Shown here: piece after piece, positions 36,682 to 45,750 of the stretch | Numbering within the stretch: the stretch's first letter is position 1 | Layout of the letters: each line of letters begins with the position of its first letter | Assembly: GCF_004121055.1 (NCBI RefSeq) | Contig: NZ_PYAL01000001.1 | Coordinates: 62,001-126,000, forward strand | Direction of reading: 5' to 3' | DNA length: 64,000 nt | From: Achromobacter aloeverae | GTDB taxonomy: Bacteria; Pseudomonadota; Gammaproteobacteria; Burkholderiales; Burkholderiaceae_B | Made by a program: the position numbers and the translations under genes | Notes under the pieces: generated by a model | What the model saw: only the letters and a program-made list of their open reading frames with translations | What the model was told of the DNA's origin: nothing | Database searches by the model: none

Positions 36682-39444
36682 ATGAACTCAGCTCAGCAAG
36701 TGGGTATGGATGGCACACCCTGGCATGCGCTGCCGGCCGACGAGGTCGAACGCCAGTTGAAGGTCGATCCCACGCAGGGCCTCGATGGCGCGGACGCCGC
36801 CCAGCGCCTGGGCGCCTGCGGTCCCAACCGGCTTCCGCAAGGCAAGAAAAAAGGCCCCGTCGCCCGCTTTCTCGGCCAGTTCAACAATATCCTCATCTAC
36901 GTACTGCTGGTCTCGGGCTTCATCAAGCTGATGTTGAGCCTGTGGCTGGACGCCTCCATCATCTTCGCCGTCGTCATCCTCAATTCCCTGCTGGGCTTCG
37001 TGCAGGAAGGCCGCGCGGAGAAGGCGCTGGACTCGATCCGCAACATGCTGTCCGCGCAGGCGCGCGTCCTGCGCAATGGCGCGGCCCGTCTCATTCCCGC
37101 CGACGACCTGGTGCCCGGCGATATCGTCTTGCTGGAATCGGGCGACAAGATCCCCGCGGACCTGCGCCTGGTCGACGCCAGGAACCTGCGCACCGAAGAG
37201 GCCGCGCTGACGGGCGAGTCGGTCCCCGCCGAAAAGAACGCCGCCCCGGTGCCCGAGAACGCCACCGTGGGCGATCGCGAGAACATGGCCTTCTCCGGCA
37301 CGCTGGTCGTGTCGGGCCGCGCGACGGGCGTGGTGGTGGCCACAGGGAGCCACACCGAGCTGGGGCGCATCAACCAGATGCTGGCCGAGGTCAATGTCCT
37401 GGAGACCCCGCTGCTGCGCCAGATCAAGAAGTTCGGCTACATCATCACCGCCGTGATCGGCGCCATCAGCGTCCTGCTCTTCGCCTGGGGCCATTGGCTG
37501 GGGCACATGACCTTCGTCCAGCTGTTCCAGGCCATCGTCGGCATCGCGGTGTCGGTGATCCCGGAAGGCCTGCCGGCGCTCATCACCATCACGCTGGCCA
37601 TCGGTGTCCAGCGCATGGCGCGGCGCAATGCCATCATCCGCCGCCTGCCCGCGGTCGAGACGCTCGGGTCCGTGTCGCGGATCTGCTCGGACAAGACGGG
37701 CACGCTGACGTTGATGGAGATGATGGTCACCACCGTCGTGACGGCCGACGGCGCCTATGACGTGAGCGGCGACGGCTATGCGTCCGAAGGCGAAGTCATC
37801 CAGGACGGCATGCCAATAGCCGGCACGATCCCGGACGCGCTGAAAATGATGGGCCTGGTGTCCAACCTCTGCAATGACGCGGAACTGTTCCAGGCCGAGG
37901 GCAAGTGGAAGGTCGAAGGCGATCCCACCGAGGGCGCGCTGTACCCGTTCGCGGCCAAGCTGGGCATGGACCGTGCCACGGCCGCGGCCGCCGCGCCGCG
38001 GGTCGATGCCATCCCCTTCGAATCCGAGCACAAGTTCATGGCGACCCTGAACCGGGCAGCCGACGGCGACATGCTGCTGGTCAAGGGCGCGCCGGAAGTC
38101 ATCATGGAGCACTGCGACCGGCAGCAGACGGTCCGCGGCGTCTGCCCCATCGACCGGGCGTATTTCGTGCGCGAAGGAGAACGGCTGGCCTCACAGGGCG
38201 AGCGCGTGCTGGGCCTGGCGTGGCTGCCTGATCCTGGCCTGGGCGGCCGCGCCGGTGGACTCGATCCGCGCGACTTGCCGCGCGACCTCGTGTTCCTGGG
38301 CCTCGTGGGCCTCATGGACCCGCCGCGCAAGGAAGCCATCGAAGCCGTACGCGAATGCCACGAGGGCGGCATACGGGTCACCATGATCACCGGCGACCAC
38401 AAGATCACCGCGGCGGCCATCGCGCGCATGCTGGGCATCGGCGACGGCCGCACGGCCGTCGCCGGCGTCGAGATCGAAGCCATGAACGACGCGGCGCTGC
38501 AGGACTGCGTGCGGCGCATCGATGTGTTCGCCCGCGCCAGCCCGGAACACAAGCTGCGCCTGGTGAAAGCCATCCAGGCCAACGGCCAGGTGGTGGCCAT
38601 GACGGGCGACGGCGTCAACGACGCTCCCGCGCTGAAAATGGCGGACATCGGCGTGGCCATGGGCATCAAGGGCACCGAGGTCACGAAGGAGGCGGCCGGC
38701 ATGATCCTGGCCGACGACAACTTCGCGTCGATCTCGGCCGCGGTGAAGGAAGGCCGCACGGTCTACAACAATATCGAGAAGGCCATCCTGTTCATGCTGC
38801 CGACCAACGTCGCCCAGGGCGCCGTGATCGCCGCGGCCATCCTGTTCGGCTTCGCCCTGCCCATCACGGCGCCCCAGGTCCTGTGGGTGAATATGATCAC
38901 GTCCGTGGCGTTGGGCCTGGTGATCTCATTCGAGCCGCACGAATCCGATGTGATGAGTCGGCCGCCGCGCGCCGTCGACCGGCCCATACTCAACAGCTTC
39001 GGCATCTGGCGGGTGTTGTTCGTCGGGGCGGCGCTGCTGATATATACGCTGCTGACGTTCTTCGCGATGCGCGCGCAGGGTGCGTCCGAAGCCATGGCAC
39101 GCACGGCGGCGGTCAATGCCATCACCCTGGGACAGGTGTTCTACCTGCTCAATAGCCGGCACCTGATCCTGTCGTCGCTGACCCCACGCGCGCATCGAGG
39201 CAATCCGCTGCTCTGGTACGGCATACTCGCCGTGGTGGTGCTGCAACTGCTGTTCACCTACGCGCCACCCTTGCAGGCGATCTTCTCGACCGAAGCGCTG
39301 GCTACACTTGTTTGGGTCAAGCTGTTCGCGGGCGCCGTACTGTTTTTCCTTATCGTGGAAATGGAGAAAGTGGTCATACGCGCCGTACCCGCATGGCGGC
39401 GCGCCGTGACGGCGCAGCGGGAGACCGTCACGGGCGACGGCTAG
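36682..39444 (+). CDS. P2-type cation-transporting ATPase
   Basis: A 920-residue P-type ATPase with the phosphorylation motif DKTGTLT (Asp337), the TGES actuator motif (LTGESVPAE) and the hinge MTGDGVNDAPALK. The M4 segment PEGLPALI resembles Ca2+/Na+/K+-type P2 pumps (PacL/PMR1-like) rather than heavy-metal P1B pumps, and no N-terminal CxxC domain is present. It sits in the inner membrane and exports or exchanges cations. The ion cannot be fixed by eye. The ATG at 36682 is preceded by GGGAGAGACGGGG. The gene appears monocistronic. Confidence 0.93.
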   Translation: MNSAQQVGMDGTPWHALPADEVERQLKVDPTQGLDGADAAQRLGACGPNRLPQGKKKGPVARFLGQFNNILIYVLLVSGFIKLMLSLWLDASIIFAVVILNSLLGFVQEGRAEKALDSIRNMLSAQARVLRNGAARLIPADDLVPGDIVLLESGDKIPADLRLVDARNLRTEEAALTGESVPAEKNAAPVPENATVGDRENMAFSGTLVVSGRATGVVVATGSHTELGRINQMLAEVNVLETPLLRQIKKFGYIITAVIGAISVLLFAWGHWLGHMTFVQLFQAIVGIAVSVIPEGLPALITITLAIGVQRMARRNAIIRRLPAVETLGSVSRICSDKTGTLTLMEMMVTTVVTADGAYDVSGDGYASEGEVIQDGMPIAGTIPDALKMMGLVSNLCNDAELFQAEGKWKVEGDPTEGALYPFAAKLGMDRATAAAAAPRVDAIPFESEHKFMATLNRAADGDMLLVKGAPEVIMEHCDRQQTVRGVCPIDRAYFVREGERLASQGERVLGLAWLPDPGLGGRAGGLDPRDLPRDLVFLGLVGLMDPPRKEAIEAVRECHEGGIRVTMITGDHKITAAAIARMLGIGDGRTAVAGVEIEAMNDAALQDCVRRIDVFARASPEHKLRLVKAIQANGQVVAMTGDGVNDAPALKMADIGVAMGIKGTEVTKEAAGMILADDNFASISAAVKEGRTVYNNIEKAILFMLPTNVAQGAVIAAAILFGFALPITAPQVLWVNMITSVALGLVISFEPHESDVMSRPPRAVDRPILNSFGIWRVLFVGAALLIYTLLTFFAMRAQGASEAMARTAAVNAITLGQVFYLLNSRHLILSSLTPRAHRGNPLLWYGILAVVVLQLLFTYAPPLQAIFSTEALATLVWVKLFAGAVLFFLIVEMEKVVIRAVPAWRRAVTAQRETVTGDG

Positions 39445-39554
39445 GCGGAGATCCCCGGCGGCCTGGCAGGTCGAAGGGACGAGGAACAGCGCTTGCGCTG
39501 GCGCGAGCGCGTATCCCCGCTTTCCCTTCCCCTCTTCTCCTGCAGAGTCCAGCC

Positions 39555-40073
39555 ATGCACGCCACCTCCGCGACAGACACCCCGCCCGCCTCCTATTTCC
39601 TCGACCGCAGGGCAGCCGCGCAAGCGCTATCCCTCGTCATGCCGACCATGGAAGCCGCGCTTGCCGATTCCCAATACGGAGACAGCGGCATTCTTTATAT
39701 CGTCATCATGAATCCCGCGGTGCGGCCGTGGGAAGCCACGTTCGACGAAGCCATCCTGCTGGAGCACGCCATCGGCAAGCCACGCGACCAGTGGGACGCC
39801 GACTACGCCGGCTATGCCCGCGCCAAGGCGAGGACGGCGTGGCGCCTGGGCGCCGACACCCAGGCGGTGGCCACGGTGTCCCCCCATCTGCTGCGGGCCG
39901 GCGACACCGGCGTATGGGGCAGCGCGATCGTCGATGGGATAGTGGTGGCGACCAGCGGCGCCCATGCCTGCTATGACGAGGCCTTCTCGGGCGCCATCGC
40001 CTACGCGGTCCGCGCCGTCGCCAAGCAGCGCGCCCAGGCACAAGCACCCGCCATGGCGCTGCCGCAGGCATGA
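39555..40073 (+). CDS. uncharacterised cytosolic protein, 172 residues
   Basis: A 172-residue protein with no firm family. It has no signal or membrane segment. The segment WGSAIVDGIVVATSGAHACYD followed by an alanine-rich helix loosely recalls the GlcG/HbpS fold, but the match is weak. It follows the P-type ATPase by 110 bp. The coding pattern is good over its whole length. Confidence 0.65.
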   Translation: MHATSATDTPPASYFLDRRAAAQALSLVMPTMEAALADSQYGDSGILYIVIMNPAVRPWEATFDEAILLEHAIGKPRDQWDADYAGYARAKARTAWRLGADTQAVATVSPHLLRAGDTGVWGSAIVDGIVVATSGAHACYDEAFSGAIAYAVRAVAKQRAQAQAPAMALPQA

Positions 40074-40204
40074 GATGTGCTCTGCGCCGGCCACCGGCCA
40101 TGGCGGCGGGGCCTCGCGGTCCCGCCCGCGCCGGCGCGCACCCGGGCCTCGACCATAAGGCGCCGGGGCCTGCTGCCTCCCCTACTTCAGAGAAGGACGC
40201 GACC

Positions 40205-40645
40205 ATGAAGAAACGCACACCTGCCGGCGGCTGCCGGCGACTCCGCATTGCCCGCGTCGCCGCGTCCCTGGCGACGGCCGCGCCGTTGTGGCTGGGCACT
40301 CTTTCCCAAGGCGCCTTGCCGCTCGCGGCCGGGATGGGCGCGCTCGCGGTAACGCTCGCGCCGACGGCGCGGGCCCAGGGCCTGGGCTCCGGCAAGGAAG
40401 GAGAAGGACTGCATAACGAGACCGGCCAAGGCGGTGGCGGCCTGGGCGCTTCCGGCAGCGGGCCGCAAGGCAGCGGCGCACAGGGCGACTCGCATGCCCC
40501 GTCCGGCAAGGATGCCGTCCCCCGGTCCGGCCAGGATAAGCGGGACGACAACGACGCCGTTACCAACAAGGACGTGCAGCGCTTGTACACCCCACCGCCG
40601 CAGGACCGCGGCGCGCCGGCCAGCGCCGAAAAACCGGCGCGGTGA
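40205..40645 (+). CDS. exported Gly/Ser-rich small protein
   Basis: A 146-residue protein with a long N-terminal export signal (basic start, hydrophobic core, ending LAPTARAQG near residue 58). The short mature part is low-complexity and rich in Gly, Ser, Gln and Asp, ending TPPPQDRGAPASAEKPAR. No domain is recognised. It probably resides in the periplasm. It is upstream of a membrane-protein gene in the same direction. Confidence 0.6.
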   Translation: MKKRTPAGGCRRLRIARVAASLATAAPLWLGTLSQGALPLAAGMGALAVTLAPTARAQGLGSGKEGEGLHNETGQGGGGLGASGSGPQGSGAQGDSHAPSGKDAVPRSGQDKRDDNDAVTNKDVQRLYTPPPQDRGAPASAEKPAR

Positions 40646-40777
40646 CATCGCGGGTCCGCCGCGAACCCAGCGCGGCGGTCCGATGCGCATGGGCGGCGGC
40701 ACGATGGAAAAAGGTGGCGGGTATGCGGTTTGCGTAGCCCCGCCGCACCCATCCCCCTGTTTAACGAGGTAAACCAA

Positions 40778-41719
40778 ATGGAAACGAGTCCTTCGTACAC
40801 CGCCGGCGTGCCGGCAACAGGCTCCCCCGCCTCCATCGGCAAGCGCGAGTCGTTCGGGTCCGCCGTCTCCTGGGGCGCCGTCCTGGCTGGCGCTTTCGTC
40901 GCGACCGCCACCTACCTCATGCTGCTGGTGGCTGGCGCCGGCCTGGGCCTGGCGTCGTCCTCGCCCTGGAGCGGCGATGGCGCGTCGGCCAAGGCCATAG
41001 GCATAGGTGCCATCATCTGGCTGGTGGTCATCCAGATCATCTCGGCCGGCCTGGGCGGCTATATCGCCGGCCGCCTGCGGACCAAGTGGGTCGACGTCCA
41101 CTCGGATGAGGTCTTCTTCCGCGACACCGCCCACGGCTTCCTGGTCTGGGCGCTGGGCGCCACCGTCAGCGCTTTCCTGATGACGGCCGGCGCGTCGTCG
41201 GCCATCAGCGGCGTGGCGAATGTCGGCGCGAGCGCCGTGTCCGGCGCCGGCGCGGCCGCCACCTCGGCCGTCACGGCCGGGGCGGCCAGCGCCGCCGGCA
41301 ACGCCAACGGCGGGGGCGGCATGATGCCATCCACGCAATACTTCACCGACACGCTGTTCCGATCCGACCGTCCCGACGCGACGCAGGGCGATGCCGCCAA
41401 GGCTGAAGTGGGCCGCATCGTGGCCGCCAGCATCGCGCGCGGCAACGTCACGCCGGAAGACAAGGCCTACGTCGCGCGGGTGATCTCGGTCCAGACGGGC
41501 GTGGACCAGCCCACGGCCGAGAAGCGCATCGACGACACGATCAACCGCGCCCGGCAGGCCGCGGACCAGGCGAAGCAAAAAGCCGTCGAAGCCGCCGACG
41601 CCGCCCGCAAGGCCGCGGCCGGCTTCGCCCTGTGGGCCTTCATTTCGATGCTGATCGGCGCGTTCTCTTCCACCTACGCGGCGACGCGTGGAGGCCGTAC
41701 CCGGGATTCCTGGCAATAA
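40778..41719 (+). CDS. uncharacterised inner-membrane protein with coiled-coil tail
   Basis: A 313-residue protein with about four hydrophobic segments (near residues 22-48, 62-85, 105-130 and 283-302). A soluble segment rich in Ala and Lys between the last two (RARQAADQAKQKAVEAADAA) should form a coiled coil. GAGGT precedes the ATG at 40778. No function is known. It may interact with the exported protein encoded just upstream. Confidence 0.75.
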   Translation: METSPSYTAGVPATGSPASIGKRESFGSAVSWGAVLAGAFVATATYLMLLVAGAGLGLASSSPWSGDGASAKAIGIGAIIWLVVIQIISAGLGGYIAGRLRTKWVDVHSDEVFFRDTAHGFLVWALGATVSAFLMTAGASSAISGVANVGASAVSGAGAAATSAVTAGAASAAGNANGGGGMMPSTQYFTDTLFRSDRPDATQGDAAKAEVGRIVAASIARGNVTPEDKAYVARVISVQTGVDQPTAEKRIDDTINRARQAADQAKQKAVEAADAARKAAAGFALWAFISMLIGAFSSTYAATRGGRTRDSWQ

Positions 41720-41780
41720 GATCGCCAGCGCCGGCGACACACGCGCGGATCGCGTTCATCGGGGTCCGCGCCGTCCCGGA

Positions 41781-42776
41781 TCACTCGAACTGTATGCCCG
41801 ATTCCTTGACCAGCGGCGCCCAGAAGGCCTGCTCCTTCCGTACCCGTTCCGCCAGCTGCGCATGGTCCATGGGTTTCACCACCAGGCCATTTTCCTGCAG
41901 CTTCTTCGCCAGGCCCGGATCCCGCGCCGCCTTGAGGAACACTTTTTCCAGCGCCGCCGCCGTCTTGTCGGGCAGGCCGGCGGGCGCGAAGATCGCGTAG
42001 AAACTGGTCGCCGCCTCGAACTGCGGATACCCCTGCTCCTTCGCCGTCGGCACGCCAGGCAGGGATGCCAGGCGCTCCGACCCGCTCAATCCCAGGAATT
42101 TGATCTTGCCGCCCTGGTACAAGGGCACCATGCTGGCGGCGGCGTCCCAACCCATGGAAACGCGCGAGCTGACCACATCCACCAACATGGGGGACGCGCC
42201 CTTGTAGACCACCGGGGCAAAATCCACGCCGATGGCCTTGCCGAGCGCGATGGCCCCCAACTGCCCAGAACTGCCCTGCGCGGCCAGGCCTATCGTCGCG
42301 CTGTTGGCATGCTCCTTCGCCCAGGCCACGAATTCCTTCATGTTGCCATAGGGCTGGTCGACGCCGGTGACGATGGCGGTCGGGATGTCCACCAGCAGCG
42401 CGATCGGGCGGAAGTCCTTCTGGGTGTCGTAGCCGAGATTCTTGTAGGTGTAGGGATAGATCGTGAACGCCGGCGATGTCGCCAGCAGCAGCGTCAGGCC
42501 GTCGGGCGCGGCGCGCTGCACATAGCTGTTGGCGATGCGGGTGGACGCGCCCGGACGGTTGTCGACGATGACTTCCTTCACGCCTTCCCGGGACAACTGC
42601 TCGGCGAAGGTCCGCGCCGTCAAGTCCGCGGCGCCGCCTGGCGCGAAGCCGACCACGATCTTGATCAAGCCCTTGGGCAGGTCCTTCGGCGCATCCTGGG
42701 CCTGCGCGCGCAGCGCCGGCACCGCCAGCGCCGCGCCCAACAGGATCAGGCTTGCGAAATGCCACTGCTTCGTCAT
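41781..42776 (-). CDS. Bug/TctC-family receptor protein
   Basis: A 331-residue periplasmic receptor with signal peptide (MTKQWHFASLILLGAALAV..., cleavage near AQAQD). Family markers are VGFAPGGAADLTAR and the STRIANSYVQRAAPDGLTL strand. It is divergent from an amidase gene, so an amide-bearing acid is a plausible ligand. No TctA/TctB genes adjoin. The ATG at 42776 gives the expected signal peptide. Confidence 0.9.
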   Translation of the reverse strand: MTKQWHFASLILLGAALAVPALRAQAQDAPKDLPKGLIKIVVGFAPGGAADLTARTFAEQLSREGVKEVIVDNRPGASTRIANSYVQRAAPDGLTLLLATSPAFTIYPYTYKNLGYDTQKDFRPIALLVDIPTAIVTGVDQPYGNMKEFVAWAKEHANSATIGLAAQGSSGQLGAIALGKAIGVDFAPVVYKGASPMLVDVVSSRVSMGWDAAASMVPLYQGGKIKFLGLSGSERLASLPGVPTAKEQGYPQFEAATSFYAIFAPAGLPDKTAAALEKVFLKAARDPGLAKKLQENGLVVKPMDHAQLAERVRKEQAFWAPLVKESGIQFE

Positions 42777-42981
42777 GCCAACTCGCCTATGTACCTCCCC
42801 TTGGAGGCCCTTTGATAAAACCTGGAATTTCGGAACTTTGATTTCCCCTTGGAGGCCCGTATTCCCGTTTTCTGGGATACTACGGACGCCTTAATTGTAT
42901 CTACATAGGTACTTACCCCCAGTAGTCGTCCCACTAGTCGTCCCAGTAATCGTCGAATCGGGCGCCGAAAACGAGGAATCC
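42777..42981. promoter_or_regulatory. divergent control region with direct and tandem repeats
   Basis: Between the receptor and amidase genes, TCCCCTTGGAGGCCC occurs identically at 42796-42810 and 42844-42858 (48 bp apart), each containing the dyad CCTCC/GGAGG or part of it. Closer to the amidase, a 12-bp unit AGTAGTCGTCCC is repeated imperfectly three times (42921-42956). These are candidate regulator sites. No regulator gene is adjacent. Confidence 0.5.
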
Positions 42982-44403
42982 ATGAGCGATCTGAGCTATC
43001 TATCCGCCGTCGAACTGGCCAGGCTGATCGAAGGGAAACGCCTTTCCCCCGTCGAATTGACCCGGGCCATGCTGGATCGGGCCGAGCGCTTGCAACCGAC
43101 GCTGAACTGCTTCATTACGCTCTGCGGCGATGCAGCCCTCGACGCGGCGAGGATCGCCGAACAGGAAATCATGGCGGGACGCTACCGCGGCCCCTTGCAC
43201 GGCCTTCCTTACGGCGCCAAGGACCTGGTCGATACCGCCGGCGTGCGCACGACGTACGGCACGGTGATGTACAGGGACCACGTGCCCCAGCAGGACGCCG
43301 CGGCGGTCGCGCGGCTGAAGCAGGCCGGCGCGATTCTCATCGGCAAGACCACCACGCCGGAGTTCGGCAGCCAGTGCATCACGCGGTCGCCCCTGTTCGG
43401 CGATACGCGCAATGCCTGGAGCGCCGCGCACTCCAGCGGCGGATCGAGCGGCGGCGCGGCTGTCGCCGTGGCGGCGGGCATCGGCGCCATTGGAATCGCG
43501 ACGGATGGCGGAGGATCGACCCGCATCCCCGCCGCCGTCAATGGCGTGGTGGGCCTGAAGCAAAGCCTGGGCGTGGTTCCGCACAGCCAGGCACAGGACA
43601 CGTATGGCAACCAGACCTACGTGACGCCGATTTCCCGCACGGTCATGGATACCGTGCTGATGCTGGACGCCATGGCCGGCGGGCATGCCTGCGATCCCTG
43701 GTCCATGGCGCGCGGCGCGGCGCCGGTCTGGGACGAGGAGACGGTGGCATCATTCCGAGGCCGCACGGTCAAGTTCTGCCTGGCGCCCCGTGGCAAGCTG
43801 GTCGAGCCGTCGGTGCAGCAGGCCTTCACGGCGGCGCTGAAGACCATCGAGGACGCGGGCGCACGGGTCCTACCCTTCGACGCGGGCGAGGAGTTCGACG
43901 TCGAACCCATCTGGCGCACGGTCAACCACACCGTGTGGCGCTCTCGGTTCGGCAAGCTGGTGCGGGAGCGGCCGTCCGATTTCAGCGCTACCTTCATACG
44001 CCAGATCGAATCCGCGCAGCACTTCACGGCCGCGGACTACCAGGAAGCCATGTTCGGCCGCACGCGACTGTTCCGCCACGTCGAGGGCCTGCTGGCCGAC
44101 GCCGACATCCTGGTCACGCCCACCTTGCTGCGTCCCGCCCTGCCCCTGGACCAGGACCTGTACGATCCTATCGAGATCGCCGGCCAGCGCATCGAAGGGA
44201 TACGCGCCAACTGGTTCCCCTGGACCATGCCTTTCAACATGACGGGACATCCCGCCATCAGCCTGCCCAACGGCTTCGACGCCGCCGGACTTCCCATAGG
44301 GCTGCAGTTCATCGGATCGCTGGGCGCGGACAAGACGCTGTTGAAGCTGGCACTGGCGTTCGAGGTGTTGACGCCCGAACACTACCAGCAGCCGATCGCC
44401 TGA
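42982..44403 (+). CDS. amidase signature family hydrolase
   Basis: A 473-residue amidase-signature enzyme. The Ser-cisSer-Lys triad is visible: Lys in PYGAKDL, and the serines in the GGSSGGAAVAVAAG and GGGSTRIPA segments. It hydrolyses a small amide in the cytosol. The ATG at 42982 was preferred over a TTG 87 bp upstream because ACGAGGAA precedes it and the upstream part is repetitive. GatA-like function is unlikely without gatC/gatB nearby. Confidence 0.92.
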   Translation: MSDLSYLSAVELARLIEGKRLSPVELTRAMLDRAERLQPTLNCFITLCGDAALDAARIAEQEIMAGRYRGPLHGLPYGAKDLVDTAGVRTTYGTVMYRDHVPQQDAAAVARLKQAGAILIGKTTTPEFGSQCITRSPLFGDTRNAWSAAHSSGGSSGGAAVAVAAGIGAIGIATDGGGSTRIPAAVNGVVGLKQSLGVVPHSQAQDTYGNQTYVTPISRTVMDTVLMLDAMAGGHACDPWSMARGAAPVWDEETVASFRGRTVKFCLAPRGKLVEPSVQQAFTAALKTIEDAGARVLPFDAGEEFDVEPIWRTVNHTVWRSRFGKLVRERPSDFSATFIRQIESAQHFTAADYQEAMFGRTRLFRHVEGLLADADILVTPTLLRPALPLDQDLYDPIEIAGQRIEGIRANWFPWTMPFNMTGHPAISLPNGFDAAGLPIGLQFIGSLGADKTLLKLALAFEVLTPEHYQQPIA

Positions 44404-44445
44404 AACGGCCAGGGGGCATGGGCCCGCCTTTCAACCTTACCAAGC

Positions 44446-44474
44446 AAAAAGGGAGGCCGCGTGAACGGCCTCCC
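44446..44474 (-). terminator. rho-independent terminator of the leftward Bug gene
   Basis: On the minus strand GGGAGGCCG, loop TTCACG and CGGCCTCCC are followed by TTTTT. It lies 63 bp beyond the stop of the receptor gene at 44537. A further GC-rich hairpin (about 44485-44518) and the GATACCC/GGGTATC hairpin over the stop codon (44522-44538) precede it, giving three stacked stems. Confidence 0.85.
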
Positions 44475-44536
44475 CTCCCTTGCCCGGGCCCGCGAGATGC
44501 GCGATCCCGCGGGCCCGGCCCGATACCCTGCGGGTA

Positions 44537-45538
44537 TCAGTCGTCCTGGTGCATGCCGGTGGCCTTCACCACCGCGCCCAGGCGCGCGCGCTCTTCATCG
44601 CAGAACTTCACGAAGTCGGCACGCGTGCCGCCGACCGGCTCGATGCCCTGCTCGGTGAAGCGCTTGACGTTGACGGGGTCCTTCATCGCGGCGTCGACGC
44701 CGGCGGCGACACGGTCCAGGATGGCGTCCGGCACGCCCTTGGGCGCGTGCACGCCGGCCCAGTGCGCGATCTTGATGTCGGGGAAGCCCTGCTCGGCGGC
44801 CGTCGACAACTCCGGGTAGGCCTTGATGCGTTCGGACCACGTGCAGGCCAGCGCCTTCAGCTTGCCGCCCTTGACCATGGGCAGCACCACGATGCTGGCT
44901 TCCGACGTCGCGTCGACCTGGCCACCGATCACGGCGGACACCGATTCGCCACCGCTCTTGTAGGGCACCAGGTCCAGCTTGGCGCCGTAGTTGGTGGTCA
45001 GGATGCCTTCGACGAAGTGCGGCGTGCTGCCCGTGCCGGCGGTCGAGAAGTGCAAGCCCGAGCCCTTCTTGGAGCCTTCGACGAATTCCTTCAGGTTGTT
45101 GTACGGCGAGTTCGCCGGGGCCACCACCACGGACGGCGCCAGGCCCACCATGGCCACCGGGACCAGGTCGCTGTCCTTGTAGTGGACCTTGCGGATCATG
45201 CTGTTCGAGATCACGCCGGCGGCGCTGATCAGGAACGTGTAGCCGTCCGGCTCGGCGCGCGCGACGTAGTCGGTGCCGATCACGGCGCCGGCGCCCGGCT
45301 TGTTCTCGACGATGACGCTGACGCCCAGCGACTTCGCGATGCCTTCCGCGGCCGCACGGCCCAGCAGGTCGTTGGCGCCGCCGGGGGCGAACGGCACGAT
45401 GACGCGGATGGGCTTGGACGGCCACTTGTCGTCCGCGAAAGCGATCTTGGGAGCCACGGCGATCGACGCCAGACCGAAGGCGGCCGTGTTGAAACGGCGA
45501 CGGGTAATGTTCAAGGTTTTCTCCTGATACCTATTCAT
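44537..45538 (-). CDS. Bug/TctC-family receptor with Tat-like signal
   Basis: A 333-residue receptor (VIVPFAPGGANDLLGR, VIVENKPGAGA, EPDGYTF). Unusually its signal peptide carries TRRRFNTAAF (about residues 12-21), close to the twin-arginine consensus, so the folded protein may be exported by Tat rather than Sec. The start at 45538 retains this motif; an ATG at 45553 adds five residues. It lies 212 bp after the HpaI-type aldolase gene on the same strand and has its own terminator. Confidence 0.9.
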   Translation of the reverse strand: MNRYQEKTLNITRRRFNTAAFGLASIAVAPKIAFADDKWPSKPIRVIVPFAPGGANDLLGRAAAEGIAKSLGVSVIVENKPGAGAVIGTDYVARAEPDGYTFLISAAGVISNSMIRKVHYKDSDLVPVAMVGLAPSVVVAPANSPYNNLKEFVEGSKKGSGLHFSTAGTGSTPHFVEGILTTNYGAKLDLVPYKSGGESVSAVIGGQVDATSEASIVVLPMVKGGKLKALACTWSERIKAYPELSTAAEQGFPDIKIAHWAGVHAPKGVPDAILDRVAAGVDAAMKDPVNVKRFTEQGIEPVGGTRADFVKFCDEERARLGAVVKATGMHQDD

Positions 45539-45750
45539 TGATGTATCGCCCATGTGATCCGCTCTTGTCCTTCCGATGAGAACGCCCCCACGTTCTGTAT
45601 CCACCGGCGGCTGTTTTACTGCGACACAGGGCTGCGGACAGAATAGTAAGCGCATTGGAAGTTTTTTGCTTAAACCCGGGAATTAGGGACCTATTCGCCG
45701 GGTTTGCGCGCCATCCTCATCCGTTCGGAGACTTTTCCTTCATTTACCTT

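Noticed and set aside
42895-42981. Upstream TTG start for the amidase
   Set aside because: The extra 29 residues come from the repeat tract, lack a ribosome-binding site, and precede the normal amidase start with ACGAGGAA.
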